This document shows, one piece after another, positions 22,772 through 34,462 of a stretch of DNA of 64,000 nucleotides (position 1 is the stretch's first letter; the number at the start of each line of letters is the position of its first letter). The stretch is from assembly GCF_009389715.1 (NCBI RefSeq), contig NW_024068019.1:37501-101500 (forward strand). Reading direction: 5' to 3'. Below the pieces are notes generated by a model, which saw only the letters and a list, made by a program, of their open reading frames with translations, ran no database searches and was not told where the DNA came from. Made by a program: the position numbers and the translations under genes. Source of the DNA: Phoenix dactylifera. Its lineage: Eukaryota > Streptophyta > Magnoliopsida > Arecales > Arecaceae.

Positions 22772-24600
22772 CGTAGTGTCACCTCCATTGGAGATACCTT
22801 ACAAATATGCTATGAAGGTTGTGGTATAATGTGCATGAATGAATGAATGAATGAACACTCCATCAATATCAACAGTTGGCCAGTTGCACTCACTTCATTT
22901 GTGTTGATATTGCAAATGGAAATGTACTCTGAGACTCTAAAATTTGCTGCTTGTGGCATGCACAAAGCTTCAGGAGTTTAATTAATAGACATGTTGGATT
23001 ACAAGGGTCATCTTAGCTATAGCAGGAATTCATGTGCTATTTCATTCCATTGCTGATCTTTGTGAATTCTAATTAACAGAGGAAAGGCTCTTTAGAATCA
23101 GTTGTTAACCACAATTTTCTCTATTACATGTTATGATAATGCAAATAAGCCTCCATCTGTAGTTTGTGATAATGCAAAAGAGCCCTCCATGAGTATGGTA
23201 TAGTTGGATTCTGCATTTTTCAGATCATCGTTATGGACCAACAGGTCGGCTTGGTTCCATAATTTTTTTTTTTTTGATGCGCCGAATCATTCTGGTTGAG
23301 TTGGGTTAGGTGCAACAAGAACTCGATGTAATGCATTCAAGAACAAGCTGAGTAGGATCCAAGTTTGGGTCCAATGTAACAGCAGCAACAACAACAAAAA
23401 AACATTACTGTTTATATGTTTAGAAGGAAAAATTAATAATGACAAGTATAAATAATTAAAGAAAAATGTTGATGTGGATCTCTATTGCTAATGTTGTCAA
23501 CAGGAATACGATTACATGATTCAACTTTTAGTGAAACTTCTCTCTACAAATAAATAACCATAATGCGCAATCTACAAAACTGTGTAGACAAGGATATATT
23601 TCTCTTTCCTCTTCTTTTACAAGCCATATTTTTACCCAAAACCGATCCTAACTGAGACTAAACAAGGCAAAATCAAATAGAGTTGTGGGTTGACCTAATC
23701 CATTTTCAGATCTACCGAAGTCCTACTTCCTTGCAACAAATATTCTGTGGTGAGAAATCCATCCATGAATGAGTGGGATCAAACTCCACCTCCTCAAAGA
23801 AAACATGGCTTACGTGGACTTGGCCCTACTCCTCAAAATGCCTTTATTGCTGACATAATTTTATTTGAAGGCTTGCTTTAAAATTTGTTTAACATAATTG
23901 ATCAGATCCAATAGATTACATTTCAAATTTTACCAATCATCATAACAGTTCAAGCCTAAGAGCCCTGAGCACAAACAAAGCCATCCTCCCAGATATCAAA
24001 ACGAACCACTTAGAAATCAATGAACGTACTTCTAGCAATGAACAAAGAAGATGGAACTCAGCTGCATTGTTCCTTCTTTTCTTATTTTTATTTTTATTTT
24101 TCTTCTTTTTTTCTCATCAAAAACTAAGTCTTGCTCTTCTTTTTATATATAGGCAGATCTCACAGTAGCAGTAGCAGTAGTAATAGTAGTGGAAGAGATA
24201 GCCAAACAATTTGCATTGTGTCATAAGTTATAATAATAGACATCAAATTATAAACTAATGCTATTTAGTCTGCAATCTAATACTTAATTATATATCTCTT
24301 CTGACAAAGGAAGTAAGCTAATGTATACAGTCCTTTGATCTATTCTTTCATCTACTTATATCTAACAAGTCTACGAGAGGTAGAAACAAGAATGGATTCC
24401 ACAATATATGCATCCCTTTCATTTCTTTAACTTCTCCTTCTTGTATCTTATTTTTCCTTTGACACCAGGGCTGGCCAAATGACCCGGTATATCGTATAGT
24501 AATGAATAGTTCGTGTATCTAATGGTTTTTGAACGATCAGGACAGGGATATAGGTTGGTTCCTTGGCCTCGTTGTCCAAGACAACGTATTCCTTCGAGCA
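22772..24600. other. 3' UTR and intergenic
   Basis: Contains a short (GAAT)n tract near 22,838-22,855, A- and T-rich stretches and an AGTAGC/AGTAGT-rich tract at 24,165-24,195. No gene recognised. Confidence 0.45.
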
Positions 24601-24609
24601 TGCTCCGTT

Positions 24610-24846
24610 TTTCTTGACTTGTCCTCTTTTGACCCCTTCTTTTTTCGCCCCCTTTGTTGACTCGTCTATTCCGCCCAAACCCCTCCATCGTCAACGCCTC
24701 TCTTTCTACCCGTTCAAACTCTCCTCCACGTCTTCACCACCTTCGCATCTATAAATACTCCGGCCTGCACTTATCTCTCCATCACCACCACCCTTAGCGC
24801 CCTAACACTTCCATAAACTTCCCTTCCAATCCCTTCTAGTAATAAG
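24610..24846 (+). promoter_or_regulatory. Promoter of DUF538 copy 1
   Basis: TATA box TATAAATA at 24,751-24,758, 96 bp before the ATG. Upstream is a block shared with copies 2 and 3, TTGACCCCTTCTTTTTTCGC at 24,629, containing a W-box core (TTGACC). The leader ending CCATAAACTTCCCTTCCAAT is also shared by all three copies. Confidence 0.7.
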
Positions 24847-25272
24847 ATGGCATCCCAGACCGTCGAGAGCTACCGTGAAGGCGCCGAGGTCTACCGCGGC
24901 GACGACATCTGCAAGAAGAAGTCCGTCCAAGTGCTCGAAGAGCTCGGCCTCCCCAAGGGTCTGTTGCCCCTCGTCGACATCGAGGAGTTTGGCTACAACC
25001 GTGCGGCCGGGTTCATGTGGCACGTCCAGAAGAAGAAGAAGGAGCACACTTTCAAGAAGATCAAGCAGACGGTGTCGTATGCCGCCGAGATGACGGCTTT
25101 CGTGGAGCAGCGCAAGATGAAGAAGATAACGGGGGTGAAGACGAAGGAGCTGTTGCTATGGCTTTCTGTTGTGGAGGTGTACATCGATGATCCCTCGTCG
25201 GAGAAGATCACTTTCAAGACCGGCACCGGGCTGTCTGATAGCTTCCCGGTGTCTGCCTTCGAGCTCGAGTAG
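24847..25272 (+). CDS. DUF538 family protein (SVB-like), copy 1
   Basis: Intronless 141-aa protein of the DUF538 family, related to Arabidopsis SVB (smaller trichomes with variable branches). The family has a lipid-binding-like (BPI-type) fold, but its biochemical role is poorly defined. No signal peptide or membrane segment is seen. The DUF538 domain covers about residues 8-138: VYRGDDICKKKS, then LGLPKGLLPLVDIEEFGYN, then the Lys-rich QKKKKEHTFKKIKQTVSY, then KKITGVKTKELLLWLSVVEV and ITFKTGTGLSDSFPVSAF. Copy 1 differs from copy 3 at about 9 residues and from copy 2 at about 12. Its own changes include VQVLEELG where the others have IELLEELG. Its 3' flank (to about 25,570) is nearly identical to that of copy 2. 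The single TATA-driven exon suggests normal transcription. Confidence 0.92.
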   Translation: MASQTVESYREGAEVYRGDDICKKKSVQVLEELGLPKGLLPLVDIEEFGYNRAAGFMWHVQKKKKEHTFKKIKQTVSYAAEMTAFVEQRKMKKITGVKTKELLLWLSVVEVYIDDPSSEKITFKTGTGLSDSFPVSAFELE

Positions 25273-25575
25273 CTTGAGAGAGGAAAGAGGGTGGAGGGAT
25301 TCAGGAGTTCTCTTGATCTATTGAGAACATTACCAAGATTTTAGTTTCTGACTTATATTTCACTTAATATTTGCCGTTGTATCAAATTAAAGTTCAATTA
25401 ATGGTCTCGTTATGATATATATGGTTCATTCAAATGCTATTTGAGTACTTCGGATCTGCATATTTGGTTACCTGTGCCGAACTTCAGTGTTGTTTGCATT
25501 GTAACGGATAATTTATTTACCTAATTAGCAACCAACGTTTGCAACATGAGCTCTTAATTAGCAAGTTTGTATTAC
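25273..25575. repeat. Duplicated 3' flank shared with copy 2
   Basis: About 300 bp after the stop match 30,228-30,560 downstream of DUF538 copy 2, including GAACATT(A/G)CCAAGATTTTAG and CAAATGCTATTTGAGTACTT. The duplication that made copies 1 and 2 thus carried promoter, gene and 3' flank. Confidence 0.85.
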
Positions 25576-25973
25576 CTGGATAGATGGCAGATTTCAATGG
25601 GCGAAAAAAATAAGATATTATTGGTTGGACCAAATTCATAGACCACTAATAATTTAATCTATTTTTCTTCCTTTGCCTTCATTTTACATGTTAATCCCTC
25701 CTCCCTCCTTCCAACTAATAAACTGTTGGCGGTCTACGGTGAACCTGATCTAACTAATAATTTCTCTAAAAATATATGGTGAAATTAGTCCTTGAACGTC
25801 CATCATGCATAATAAGCTGGAATAAGAAGCTCATGCTTCTCTAGTGAAGGAAATTTCTAACTACGGCTATACATAATTTTAGTCATGCTAATATGCATAT
25901 AAAATGATGCTTGCACGCGGGGCTGTCCTAAAACTGACATATCTATACTTGATCTGGATTGGACTTGTTGGTA
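25576..25973. other. Intergenic
   Basis: AT-rich, no feature recognised before the hAT element. Confidence 0.4.
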
Positions 25974-25981
25974 GTGTTGGG

Positions 25982-26417
25982 TAGGCCTGTTAATGAGCCG
26001 AGCCGAGCCCGAGCTTGGGGAGGCTCGGGCTCGGCTCGTTTCACAGAACTCGGGCTCGGGCTCGGGCTCGGGCTCTATATTGAGCTCGAGCTCGGGCTTG
26101 TTTGATAAAAGAAAAGCTCGGGCTTGGGCTCGTAAAGCTCGTTTCGAACTCGGGCTCGAGCCCCATAACAAAAATCTACATTAAATACCACAAATGAGGC
26201 TCTTACATCATTAAAATGAGGCCCATTTTCTTGGTCTCACTGTTGTGGCTCGAGCTCGTTTGGGCTCGTGAGCTGCTCGGGCTCGAGCTCGAATTTAAAC
26301 GAGCCTCATTTTAGGCTCGGGCTCGAACTCGTTTGACTAACGAGCCGAGCTCGAGCCGAGCTTTTAACGGGCCGAGCCCGAGCCGAGCCCGAGCAGCTTG
26401 GCTCGTTAACAGGCCTA
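25982..26417. mobile_element. hAT-type MITE with GGGCTC repeats
   Basis: 436 bp with terminal inverted repeats (TAGGCCTGTTAATGAGCC on the left; the right end reads GGCTCGTTAACAGGCCTA) and a perfect 8-bp target duplication GTGTTGGG at 25,974-25,981 and 26,418-26,425. The subterminal regions are made almost wholly of GAGCCC/GGGCTC units, with four tandem CGGGCT units near 26,050. Non-coding; the open frames in it are products of the repeat. Confidence 0.92.
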
Positions 26418-26425
26418 GTGTTGGG

Positions 26426-27085
26426 TCAAAATTACACCCATGTAACAAGCCTTGTGCAGATTTGATATTTACTAAAGTTTTATAATCGACCTGAATCCTA
26501 GCTAGATATCCAACTTGATCATGTGCAATTTTAGGGTGTGATTTTGATTCTTACAAAATCGACTAGACCAACCCAATTTGATCTGGATACTTTATTTATT
26601 TATTTTTTAATGGAAAGACTAGGTAGTTTACTTGGTACACAAGGTAGAGTATTTTATTGTTATATCCCTCATTATTTTCATATAAACCCTCTTTGTTGAT
26701 TTATTCCATATAGATAGAGACTCTTCTTTTATATTTACGTAGATGAAGATCTGTCTTTTCGAGAACTTCCCAAATAGGAAGCAAGTCAAAATTTAAATCT
26801 TAATTCCATCCTGAATTTGGAGATAATGGTGTTGATGAGTGATATAGTTTACTAGCTGTAACCTTCAGTCAAGGGAAATGAGGAATGAGAAAAACATGAT
26901 AGGTATTTTATTACGAATAATGAAAACTTTCTTGGATAAAGAGGTACTGATTTACAAATATGCAAAATAGGGATCTCTTTATACAATTAGTCTATAATGG
27001 AACATACTATTTAGAAGAAAAAAAAAACTAACATTAGATATGTACATTAAAACTACGTTGTTAGTGAACTGAAAAGAGAACATAC
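26426..27085. other. Intergenic
   Basis: AT-rich sequence with no recognised feature. Confidence 0.4.
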
Positions 27086-27089
27086 GTCC

Positions 27090-28099
27090 TGATGGGGAGC
27101 AAAATGGATCGTCCTGATCACAATATGGGACCACCCCATTACGGCCAAGTAGATCTCGACGCCGACCAGGCGGGATCTCGATCCCGCTAAGAGCCAGCCC
27201 GATCTTGGACTGCGCCGAAGGCCAAGCTGACCTCAGTTAGATCTCCCCGCTGCTACGACCTGCAACAATTTTCTCTGGAGTCTACAACGATGACTTGCCC
27301 CAACCAAGTTCGGGGTGCCCCATACAATGACACGCCTCGGCTTGAGCTCGGGGCACCCCATACGACGACACGCCCCGGCCCGAGCTCGGGGCGCTCTGCT
27401 GAGCATATCTTAAAGTCAAGGAGGCTAGGCTGATCTCAGGGCTCGCCAAACCGACCTCATCAAACATATTGTGGCCTCCAAGTCGGCCCGACTTCAATGC
27501 CTACTAAGCCGATCTCAATGCTTACTGAGCCGACCTCACCGAATATTTGTTAACAAGCGGGCAAGGCCGATCTCGGTCCCCGCTAAGGTTCGAGCTAATC
27601 TCGCCCAGTACGCGTTGCGGCCACGCCCTGCGACAACCTCACCGCATCATGCTTCGCTTGATGGCCATGCCAAGATACGTCAATAAAGGACTACGCCTTA
27701 CTGCCCCAACCATACCTGCTAACAAGGGCTATACCACGCGCACGTGCCAGCACCATACCACGCGCAGGGATAGCTCAAAGCGTGTGCCTCAAGCAAGCCG
27801 TGGCCGCGTGCCACCTGGCCAGCGCCATCTCCTTCCATGATGAGGATGGGGCATATCTCCGCCACCTGGGTACTTCCGTAGGGACTATAAATAGCCCCAT
27901 CAGATAACGCCTAAAAAACTTTTTGGCCAACAAATACTTCACGCTAATTTAAGCATCGGAGGATCCTCACCGGAAACACCAGTGAGGCTTTATGTAGATA
28001 CGCCGACGCATGGAAGGTGGCGTCCTTTCTCCGTCTCGACCGGTAGCTCCCTCGACTCCTCCAGCGTGGTCACCCTCGGGCCAAATTTGAACCACAACA
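27090..28099 (+). mobile_element. Probable solo LTR (Ty3/gypsy, Tat-like)
   Basis: About 1 kb of GC-richer sequence in AT-rich surroundings, possibly starting TG at 27,090 and ending CA at 28,099. A promoter-like TATAAATA lies at 27,886-27,893. The block downstream of it (AAGCATCGGAGGATCCTC, then CACCAGTGAGGCTTT) resembles the R/U5 region of plant Tat-type gypsy LTRs. No pol or gag coding sequence adjoins, and no clean target duplication is visible, so the exact ends are uncertain. It is a fossil. Confidence 0.55.
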
Positions 28100-28104
28100 A
28101 GTCA

Positions 28105-29500
28105 TAATGATCACTAGCTTTTTGAAGGTTTGGAATTTATGAAAGGAATATAAATCAAATTAAGGTATGTTAGAAGGAGCTAACTTAAAGTGTTTACTTC
28201 TTGCAATTGGCATATCAAAATAGACTAATGCATGTAGAGGGATGGTGGTATGTAAAGCTATGGTCATAGATAGGGTTTCTATTATAATAATAGCAATTAT
28301 ATTCTAAATGAATGCTACTGCATTAGTTCAAAATCAAGGCCATGTTCAGGCACCCTATGTGAAAATGTAATTATGTACATTTTGTCTGTGTGTGTATGTA
28401 TGGTTTATTTTGCTTGAATGTTACTTTCAAATATGACTTTTTTTGTGCATAAGGGCATTAACTACCAGTAGTAACCATTGACCTAATCAAGGGTTACATT
28501 TTTTTAGCTATGGTTTAAACTTACTTATTTACAAAATGACATGTATGCCCTTTAAAAATTCATCTAGCCATCCAACCAAGGGGTACTGCTGTCATTTCAG
28601 TAGAAATTAAGGAGCTAATTATAATATTATTCAAACAATTAGTTAAATGCACAAGCATTTATTCTATATATATATATATAATAGCAATCATGCAAATCAC
28701 ATATTTACAAGGGTATGCCCGTTGAAGTTTTGAGAGGCATATATGCCAAGAAGCCAATTTAATATCAAGAAGTTCTAGCACAGGGAAAATGCAAATGAAT
28801 AATCCTTTTTTTTTTTTTGAGGGGTAAGGAGAAACTATGGCTTTTCCTGAATTTATTAACAGAAATGAGAAGTAGAAGTTACAGAACGAAGAGTACATCG
28901 AAAGCAAAAATAACAAGGTGTTTATATGAGCAACGTTATACAAAAGAATAGAGAATAAACTAGACATGATGAGCATGACCTTCAATTTGCTTTTCTGGAG
29001 AAAGTCTCACTAGTGCTTGAATGCTAGGAGAGTTTTACATAGCACTGTTTTACTAGAAGATTGTTTCTCTAGATCACATTCGTTCCAAATCTGCCAGCAG
29101 AACGCTATATTTGGAACCAACGTAATCGCAGTGTGCATAATGATCCTTTCATCTATTTTTTTTTTTTTTATGTATACTGTTAACTATATAATACAAGAGG
29201 GAAGAAACGAGGGAGTTTATTCCACGAAATGTGCATGCCTTCTATTTATTCTTCTTGTTATTACTATATTCACAACGTCAATGATTGACCACAAGATTTG
29301 TCATGTATCGTACACAGAAATAGACCGTGTATCAGATGGTTTTGTGAAAGATTCAGTCAGAGGGACGGCAGCTGATTCCTTAATTTGCTCCGTTATTCAA
29401 AACCCAACTTATAGCCAAAGGCATAAGTTGCTTCGAACAAGAGTAGACTTCTACGCCTGGTGAAGACTCCGAGGCCAGCTACAACAAGACCTGGTGAAGC
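28105..29500. other. Intergenic
   Basis: AT-rich, with T runs at 28,808-28,821 and 29,157-29,170. A 148-codon frame at 29,017-29,463 has hydrophobic stretches but no recognisable family, and is not called. Confidence 0.4.
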
Positions 29501-29514
29501 TTCCCTCCTGCCCT

Positions 29515-29801
29515 TGTGGACTCGTCTTCTGCTGACCCCTTCTTTTCCGCCCCCCTTAACGGAGCCATTAAATTGTCTCGTATCCCGCAGGCCCACCAAC
29601 CGTGCTTAGGCCGCTCCTATCCTGCCGAAACCCCTCCCGTGTCAAAGCCTCTCTTTCCACCCGTTAAAACACTCCTCCACTTCTTCACCACCTTCGCATC
29701 TATAAATACTCCCTCATTCAATCATCTCCCCATCACCTCAACTCTTGGCCTCCTAACACTTCCATAAACTTCCCTTCCAATCCCTTCTTAAAATAATTAA
29801 G
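29515..29801 (+). promoter_or_regulatory. Promoter of DUF538 copy 2
   Basis: TATA box TATAAATA at 29,701-29,708, 101 bp before the ATG. The shared block TGACCCCTTCTTTTCCGCC lies at about 29,533, and the shared leader block ACTTCCATAAACTTCCCTTC just before the gene. Confidence 0.7.
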
Positions 29802-30227
29802 ATGGCATCCCAGACCATCGAGAGCTACCGTGAAGGCGCCGAGGTCTACCGCGGCGACGACATCTGCAAGAAGAAGTCCATCGAATTGCTCGAAGAGCTC
29901 GGCCTCCCCAAGGGTCTGTTGCCCCTCGTCGACATCGAGGAGTTTGGCTACAACCGTGCGGCCGGGTTCATGTGGCTCATCCAGAAGAAGAAGAAGGAGC
30001 ACACTTTCAAGAAGATCAAGCAGACGGTGTCGTATGCCACCGAGGTGACGGCTTTCATGGAGCAGCGCAAGATGAAGAAGATAACTGGGGTGAAGACGAA
30101 GGAGTTGTTGCTGTGGCTCTCTGTTGTGGAGGTGTACATCGATGCCCCCTCGTCGGAGAAGGTCACTTTCAAGACCGGCACCGGGCTGTCTGATAGCTTC
30201 CCGGCGTCTGCCTTCGAGCTCGAGTAG
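29802..30227 (+). CDS. DUF538 family protein (SVB-like), copy 2
   Basis: Intronless 141-aa DUF538 protein, collinear with copy 1 (4,955 bp upstream) and copy 3 (4,661 bp downstream), same strand. It differs from copy 3 at about 8 residues (for example WLIQ versus WLVQ, AFMEQ versus AFVEQ, IDAP versus IDGP, FPASAF versus FPVSAF). All domain landmarks are intact (GLPKGLLPL, DIEEFGYN, KKKKEHTF, KITGVKTKELLLWLSVVEV). Changes are conservative and there are no breaks, so it looks functional. The 3' flank is shared with copy 1 for about 330 bp, marking these two as the most recent duplicates at DNA level even though their protein difference is not the smallest. That mix could come from gene conversion. 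Confidence 0.92.
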   Translation: MASQTIESYREGAEVYRGDDICKKKSIELLEELGLPKGLLPLVDIEEFGYNRAAGFMWLIQKKKKEHTFKKIKQTVSYATEVTAFMEQRKMKKITGVKTKELLLWLSVVEVYIDAPSSEKVTFKTGTGLSDSFPASAFELE

Positions 30228-30599
30228 TTTGAGAGAGGAAAGAGGGTGGAGGGACTAGGATTTTAATTCCTAGCTCTTTGAGATGGAGAATGGGATTCGG
30301 GAGTTTTCTCTCGATCTATTGAGAACATTGCCAAGATTTTAGTTTCTGACTTATTTTTCACTTAATATTTGCTGTTGTATCAAATTAAAGTTCAATTAAT
30401 GGTCTCGTTATGATATTATGGTTCATTCAAATGCTATTTGAGTACTTCGGATCTGCATATTTGGTTGCTTGTGCCGAACTTCAGTGTTGTTTGCATTGTA
30501 ACGGATAATTTATTTACCTAATAAGCAACCAACCGTTTGCAACACGAGTTTTTAATTAGCAAGTTTCTATTACTTGGATGGATGGTACGTAGATTTTAA

Positions 30600-31246
30600 T
30601 GAGCCAAAAAAATGACTTGTAGGGTAACAAATAGAGGTGTTACCTCAGGCGCCATCTCCACAATCATTTGAACTGGTTTATGGAAAATCGCTTCAGCATT
30701 TTTAAAGTTGCATTTATATAATTTTTCTATATTTCTTATCGTAAGTAAATAAGATCTACTGCATCAATATGACATGCAATGTATTATGTAGGTTTTACTT
30801 CATTAATTCATAATTCACAGTTACAAGTTCAAATCAGTAAACAACCAATACCATCATTCGAGCCTGAATAAATATCCAGGATGCGGGTGGATTTTTGAAG
30901 ATTAGAAGGTGCTTCCCACCCAAAAAAAGTAGAGAAGGTGCCTGCATAGAGAGTTCGATATTTTTTTTTAATAAATATTTAAGCATTAAAAATGTTTTCC
31001 TTCTCAGCATTTGATAGTTGGCAATATATATAGATAAATACAGAATTATCACATGTTATCTTCTTAATCAAAATATCCAAATCTTATGATTCACACAAGC
31101 GAGAGAATTGTAGCCAATGAAATTAATCGAAATCCAATTTCCTTCCTTCGGCATAGTGAAATGGGGCATCTAACTTAGGCCATTATTCCAGATAATTTTA
31201 TAAGGTTTGTGGAATTTAAGTTGTCATAGAATCTAGTTGTATACTC
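30600..31246. other. Intergenic
   Basis: AT-rich, no feature recognised. Confidence 0.4.
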
Positions 31247-31249
31247 TAA

Positions 31250-31717
31250 GCCTCCGTCTGGGAGTTATGGGGAGAAAAGAAAAGAAAGGAAAACTTTAAT
31301 GAGGAGGGAAAAGAAAATAATGGAATAGAATAGACTTTCCTCTCCTTTTGTTTGGGAGTTTTAGGAGGAAAGAGAAAGTACTTTCGTTCAACTTGTTTGG
31401 GAGTTTGGAGAGAAAAGAAAAGAAAGCATACCTTTTTAACACTTTTACTAAAATACCCTTATTATAAAAGGGGTATGCTTATGAGTAGAGGGTAAAATAG
31501 GTATTATCAAAAATTTATTAAGTTTCAATTCCTTTCTCTCCAAATTCTCCTACTTATGGGAGAAAAGAAAGGAGAGAATTGGAGACCAAAATTTTCCCTT
31601 CTATTCCCTCCTTTTCTTTCCCTTTCCCTCCACTAAAAAACTTCCAAATATCAAAATTTTTAACTTTTCCTTCCCTTCCATTCCTTTCTCCTCAATTCCA
31701 AGTTGTCAAACGGAGCC
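31250..31717. mobile_element. PIF/Harbinger (Tourist-like) MITE
   Basis: 468 bp with terminal inverted repeats (GCCTCCGTCTGGGAG on the left; the right end reads TTGTCAAACGGAGCC) flanked by the 3-bp duplication TAA (31,247-31,249 and 31,718-31,720). TAA/TTA targets are typical of PIF/Harbinger. The left half is rich in GAGAAAAGAAAAG and the right half in its complement (CTTTTCCTTCCC), so it could fold on itself. Confidence 0.75.
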
Positions 31718-31720
31718 TAA

Positions 31721-34165
31721 GCCAACTACTAAGGGTGATGTCAGGTAGCATCCGTGAAGGGTCTTTAGCAAGCGAAGAAAAGAATGTAGTTTTTGAACAA
31801 GTCGTCCCACGCAGAGAACGCTTTGGATGCTTTGCATTTTATGGAGACCGGCGTGCTTGGTAAATAGGTACGACCTGAAATCATACTCTGCAGTTTACTT
31901 CAAGCACACCATCAAACATGAGCAGTGCTTCTGCTTTGAGTTCCTTTTCATAATTATCCTAGCATTAACATTTTGACATTTGAGACAATTGGGAGTCAGT
32001 CCTATATGACCTTTACCTCTTTAGGAGAATCTAGAAGTTTTTTTTTGACTTTGTTACAAGTGTTTGATGATCATTTTTGCCACATTGCTTGTTAAATATT
32101 GTTTCTCCCCTATAGGGAGTTAGAATGCATGGAAAAGACTTTGTTCAGCTTGCTTTGGAAATTTGATAAGGTTAATGTAATGTTCCATGACCATTATGGT
32201 CAACCTATCCTTTAGCAGGGGGGCTATGACTGGATACTATTTGTCATAATTAAAAAAATAGAAATAGAAACAAAGTCATAATTAACTCAAATTTTGCCAA
32301 TGCTTAGGCCATGTCCGACAATGATAATGAATTATTTGTTGTCGCATAGATTATGTGCTCTAAAATTATAGGTAACTCATATGTTCTTAAAATCTTGAAC
32401 TTTTGTTCAAGAAGATGCATAGAAGAGTTTGGGTGGCAGTTGACTTAATTATTGCTACTAGTCGGATCAATAAAGGAAAATCCGAATGATGCAATGCTTA
32501 GTTGCACGATATTCATATTATGCTGTCCGCTATGGGAAGTTTGAAGGTATCTAATATCCATGGAAAGGTCAATCGCATAGCTAACTGTGGGCACTAGCCT
32601 TGGATGTATAAGTGAGGCTTTTCTAGCAACCTAAAAAACAAAGACTGCAAAAGCATAATTACAAATCTCTCTTAACTATTGATTTTTGTTAATTATTCAT
32701 AATTTTTCTCTTGGTTTAGAAATGATTTTCCGAATTATTTTCGAAAATGAATTGATCTATAACTATTAATTTTGTTGAGTTAATTTAAGAATTTTTTATG
32801 TGTAAGAAATTAGCGGTACTAGATATCATTGCTAAAGGTGATTTTTTTTTTTTTTTTTTTTTTGCTATCATTTGTTATTTTTGTCTCTCCAATACTTGTT
32901 TTTAGATTAAAAAAGATAATATTTCAAAAAATCTATATTATTCTTCAATATCAATATTAAAACCCTTTTCAAATTTTTGATAAATATTCTTTATTTTATT
33001 TGATTTTTGGTATATTACATGAAGCCAAATTGTTCACGTTCACCAAAGTTGTAACCATGTTAAGAAGTGTAATGTTGTAAGGCCCAACCCTTTATATCAA
33101 AACGTCTTGCTGAAGCAAGGCAATGCAATGTGGTACAAGAGAATTGACCGGCTTCACAAGGCTTTGTAGTATAAGGTATCAATCACTCTCCTGCCACATG
33201 GCATACCAGTAATGAATGAAAATTTTTTGATAATAGAATGAGACCTCATATCCTTTTTCTATTATTAAAAAAAAATGGTAATGCTAATGTACAATTCTCC
33301 ATCTGCCTCCCCTGCAATTGTCACCATAGAGGATGTTAGTCTAATTAAATTCTTTTGAGAATACTCCATTGTTAATACCAAGACATTTCCCAAGTTGCAA
33401 GGAATAGATCAGAAAGAATCCTCCCCACCTTACCCTTCCATCCAAATTGTTGGCTTCCACGAGGTGTCCCTCACACTCGGCTCTTTAACCCCGATCCTAC
33501 CATGGATGCCTTCATCTCAGTTATCCCCTTTTATTTTATTAAAATAAAATATATTTGATTGAAAAAAGTTGAACTCTGAAATAAAAATTAAAATAAGTGA
33601 CTCTCATTTCAGCCATCTGGTTTAAAAAAAATCTCATTTCTATTTCGATTATAAAGAGAATGAAAATATTCCGATCTCTCAAAATCCAATCTCTATTCTT
33701 CCGTAATATTTCAAATTTCATTCCAATTTAAATTATAATTTCGGTTACGAACCAAATACATCGAGAGAGATGGCTATTCTGATTTTCATTCCAAACTATT
33801 TTAATTTTAATTTTCATTCCGGTCGCGAACTAAATCCACCCTAAATGAAAAAAAGGTTTTGCACATGTTGTAAGACCCTTTTTTTCCTTTGAGTTCACTT
33901 TTGTCTCAATACGATTTCATCTTCTAGATGTCTGCCTTCATACTTTTCACCTGTTTCCATCCATATTCAGTTTCATTGCATATTCTGTGTTCTAGTAATT
34001 TGACCTCCAAAGCTTATGGATAATTAAATAAAAATCATCATGACCGTGCATGATTGCCTAAAATCTAGCAAGTGCATAGTTATTATATGAAACTAAACAC
34101 ATCCTATTCGATTCTATTTGAGCCACTTTCATCCTTGTTGGGCTACGACTGGAAGCTGCAATACC
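31721..34165. other. Intergenic
   Basis: AT-rich. A T run of about 22 bases lies at 32,838-32,863. The stretch 33,530-33,845, with TTCGGTTACGAACCAAAT and CCGGTCGCGAACTAAAT near its right side, may be part of another MITE, but the termini are unclear. No gene recognised. Confidence 0.4.
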
Positions 34166-34169
34166 GACT

Positions 34170-34462
34170 TTGTTGACTTGTCTCCCTGTGTTGACCCCTT
34201 CTTTTTCGCCGCTTAACCGATCCATTAAATAGTCTCACATCCTGTGGGCCCACACGCGATGGCAGCAATCCACGCTTTGGGCGGCCCAGCCCAAACCACC
34301 CTCCAGTGTCAAAGCCTCCCTTCCCACCCGTCCAAACTCCGCCACCTCTTCACCACCTTCACGTCTATAAATACTCCCTCCTTCACTCTTCTCCCCGTCA
34401 CCACCACCCTTGGCCTCCTAACACTTCCATAAACTTCCCTTCCAATCCCTTCTAGTAATAAG
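34170..34462 (+). promoter_or_regulatory. Promoter of DUF538 copy 3
   Basis: TATA box TATAAATA at 34,366-34,373, 97 bp before the ATG. W-box-like TTGACT at 34,173 and TTGACC at 34,191, the latter inside the shared block TTGACCCCTTCTTTTTCGCC. The leader matches those of the other copies. Confidence 0.7.

Noticed and set aside
24875-25093. Arg/Ser-rich frames overlapping each DUF538 gene
   Set aside because: They are alternative frames of a GC-rich gene and recur in each copy only because the genes are duplicates.
29017-29463. 148-codon frame with hydrophobic segments
   Set aside because: AT-rich DNA gives hydrophobic translations by chance; no homology recognised.
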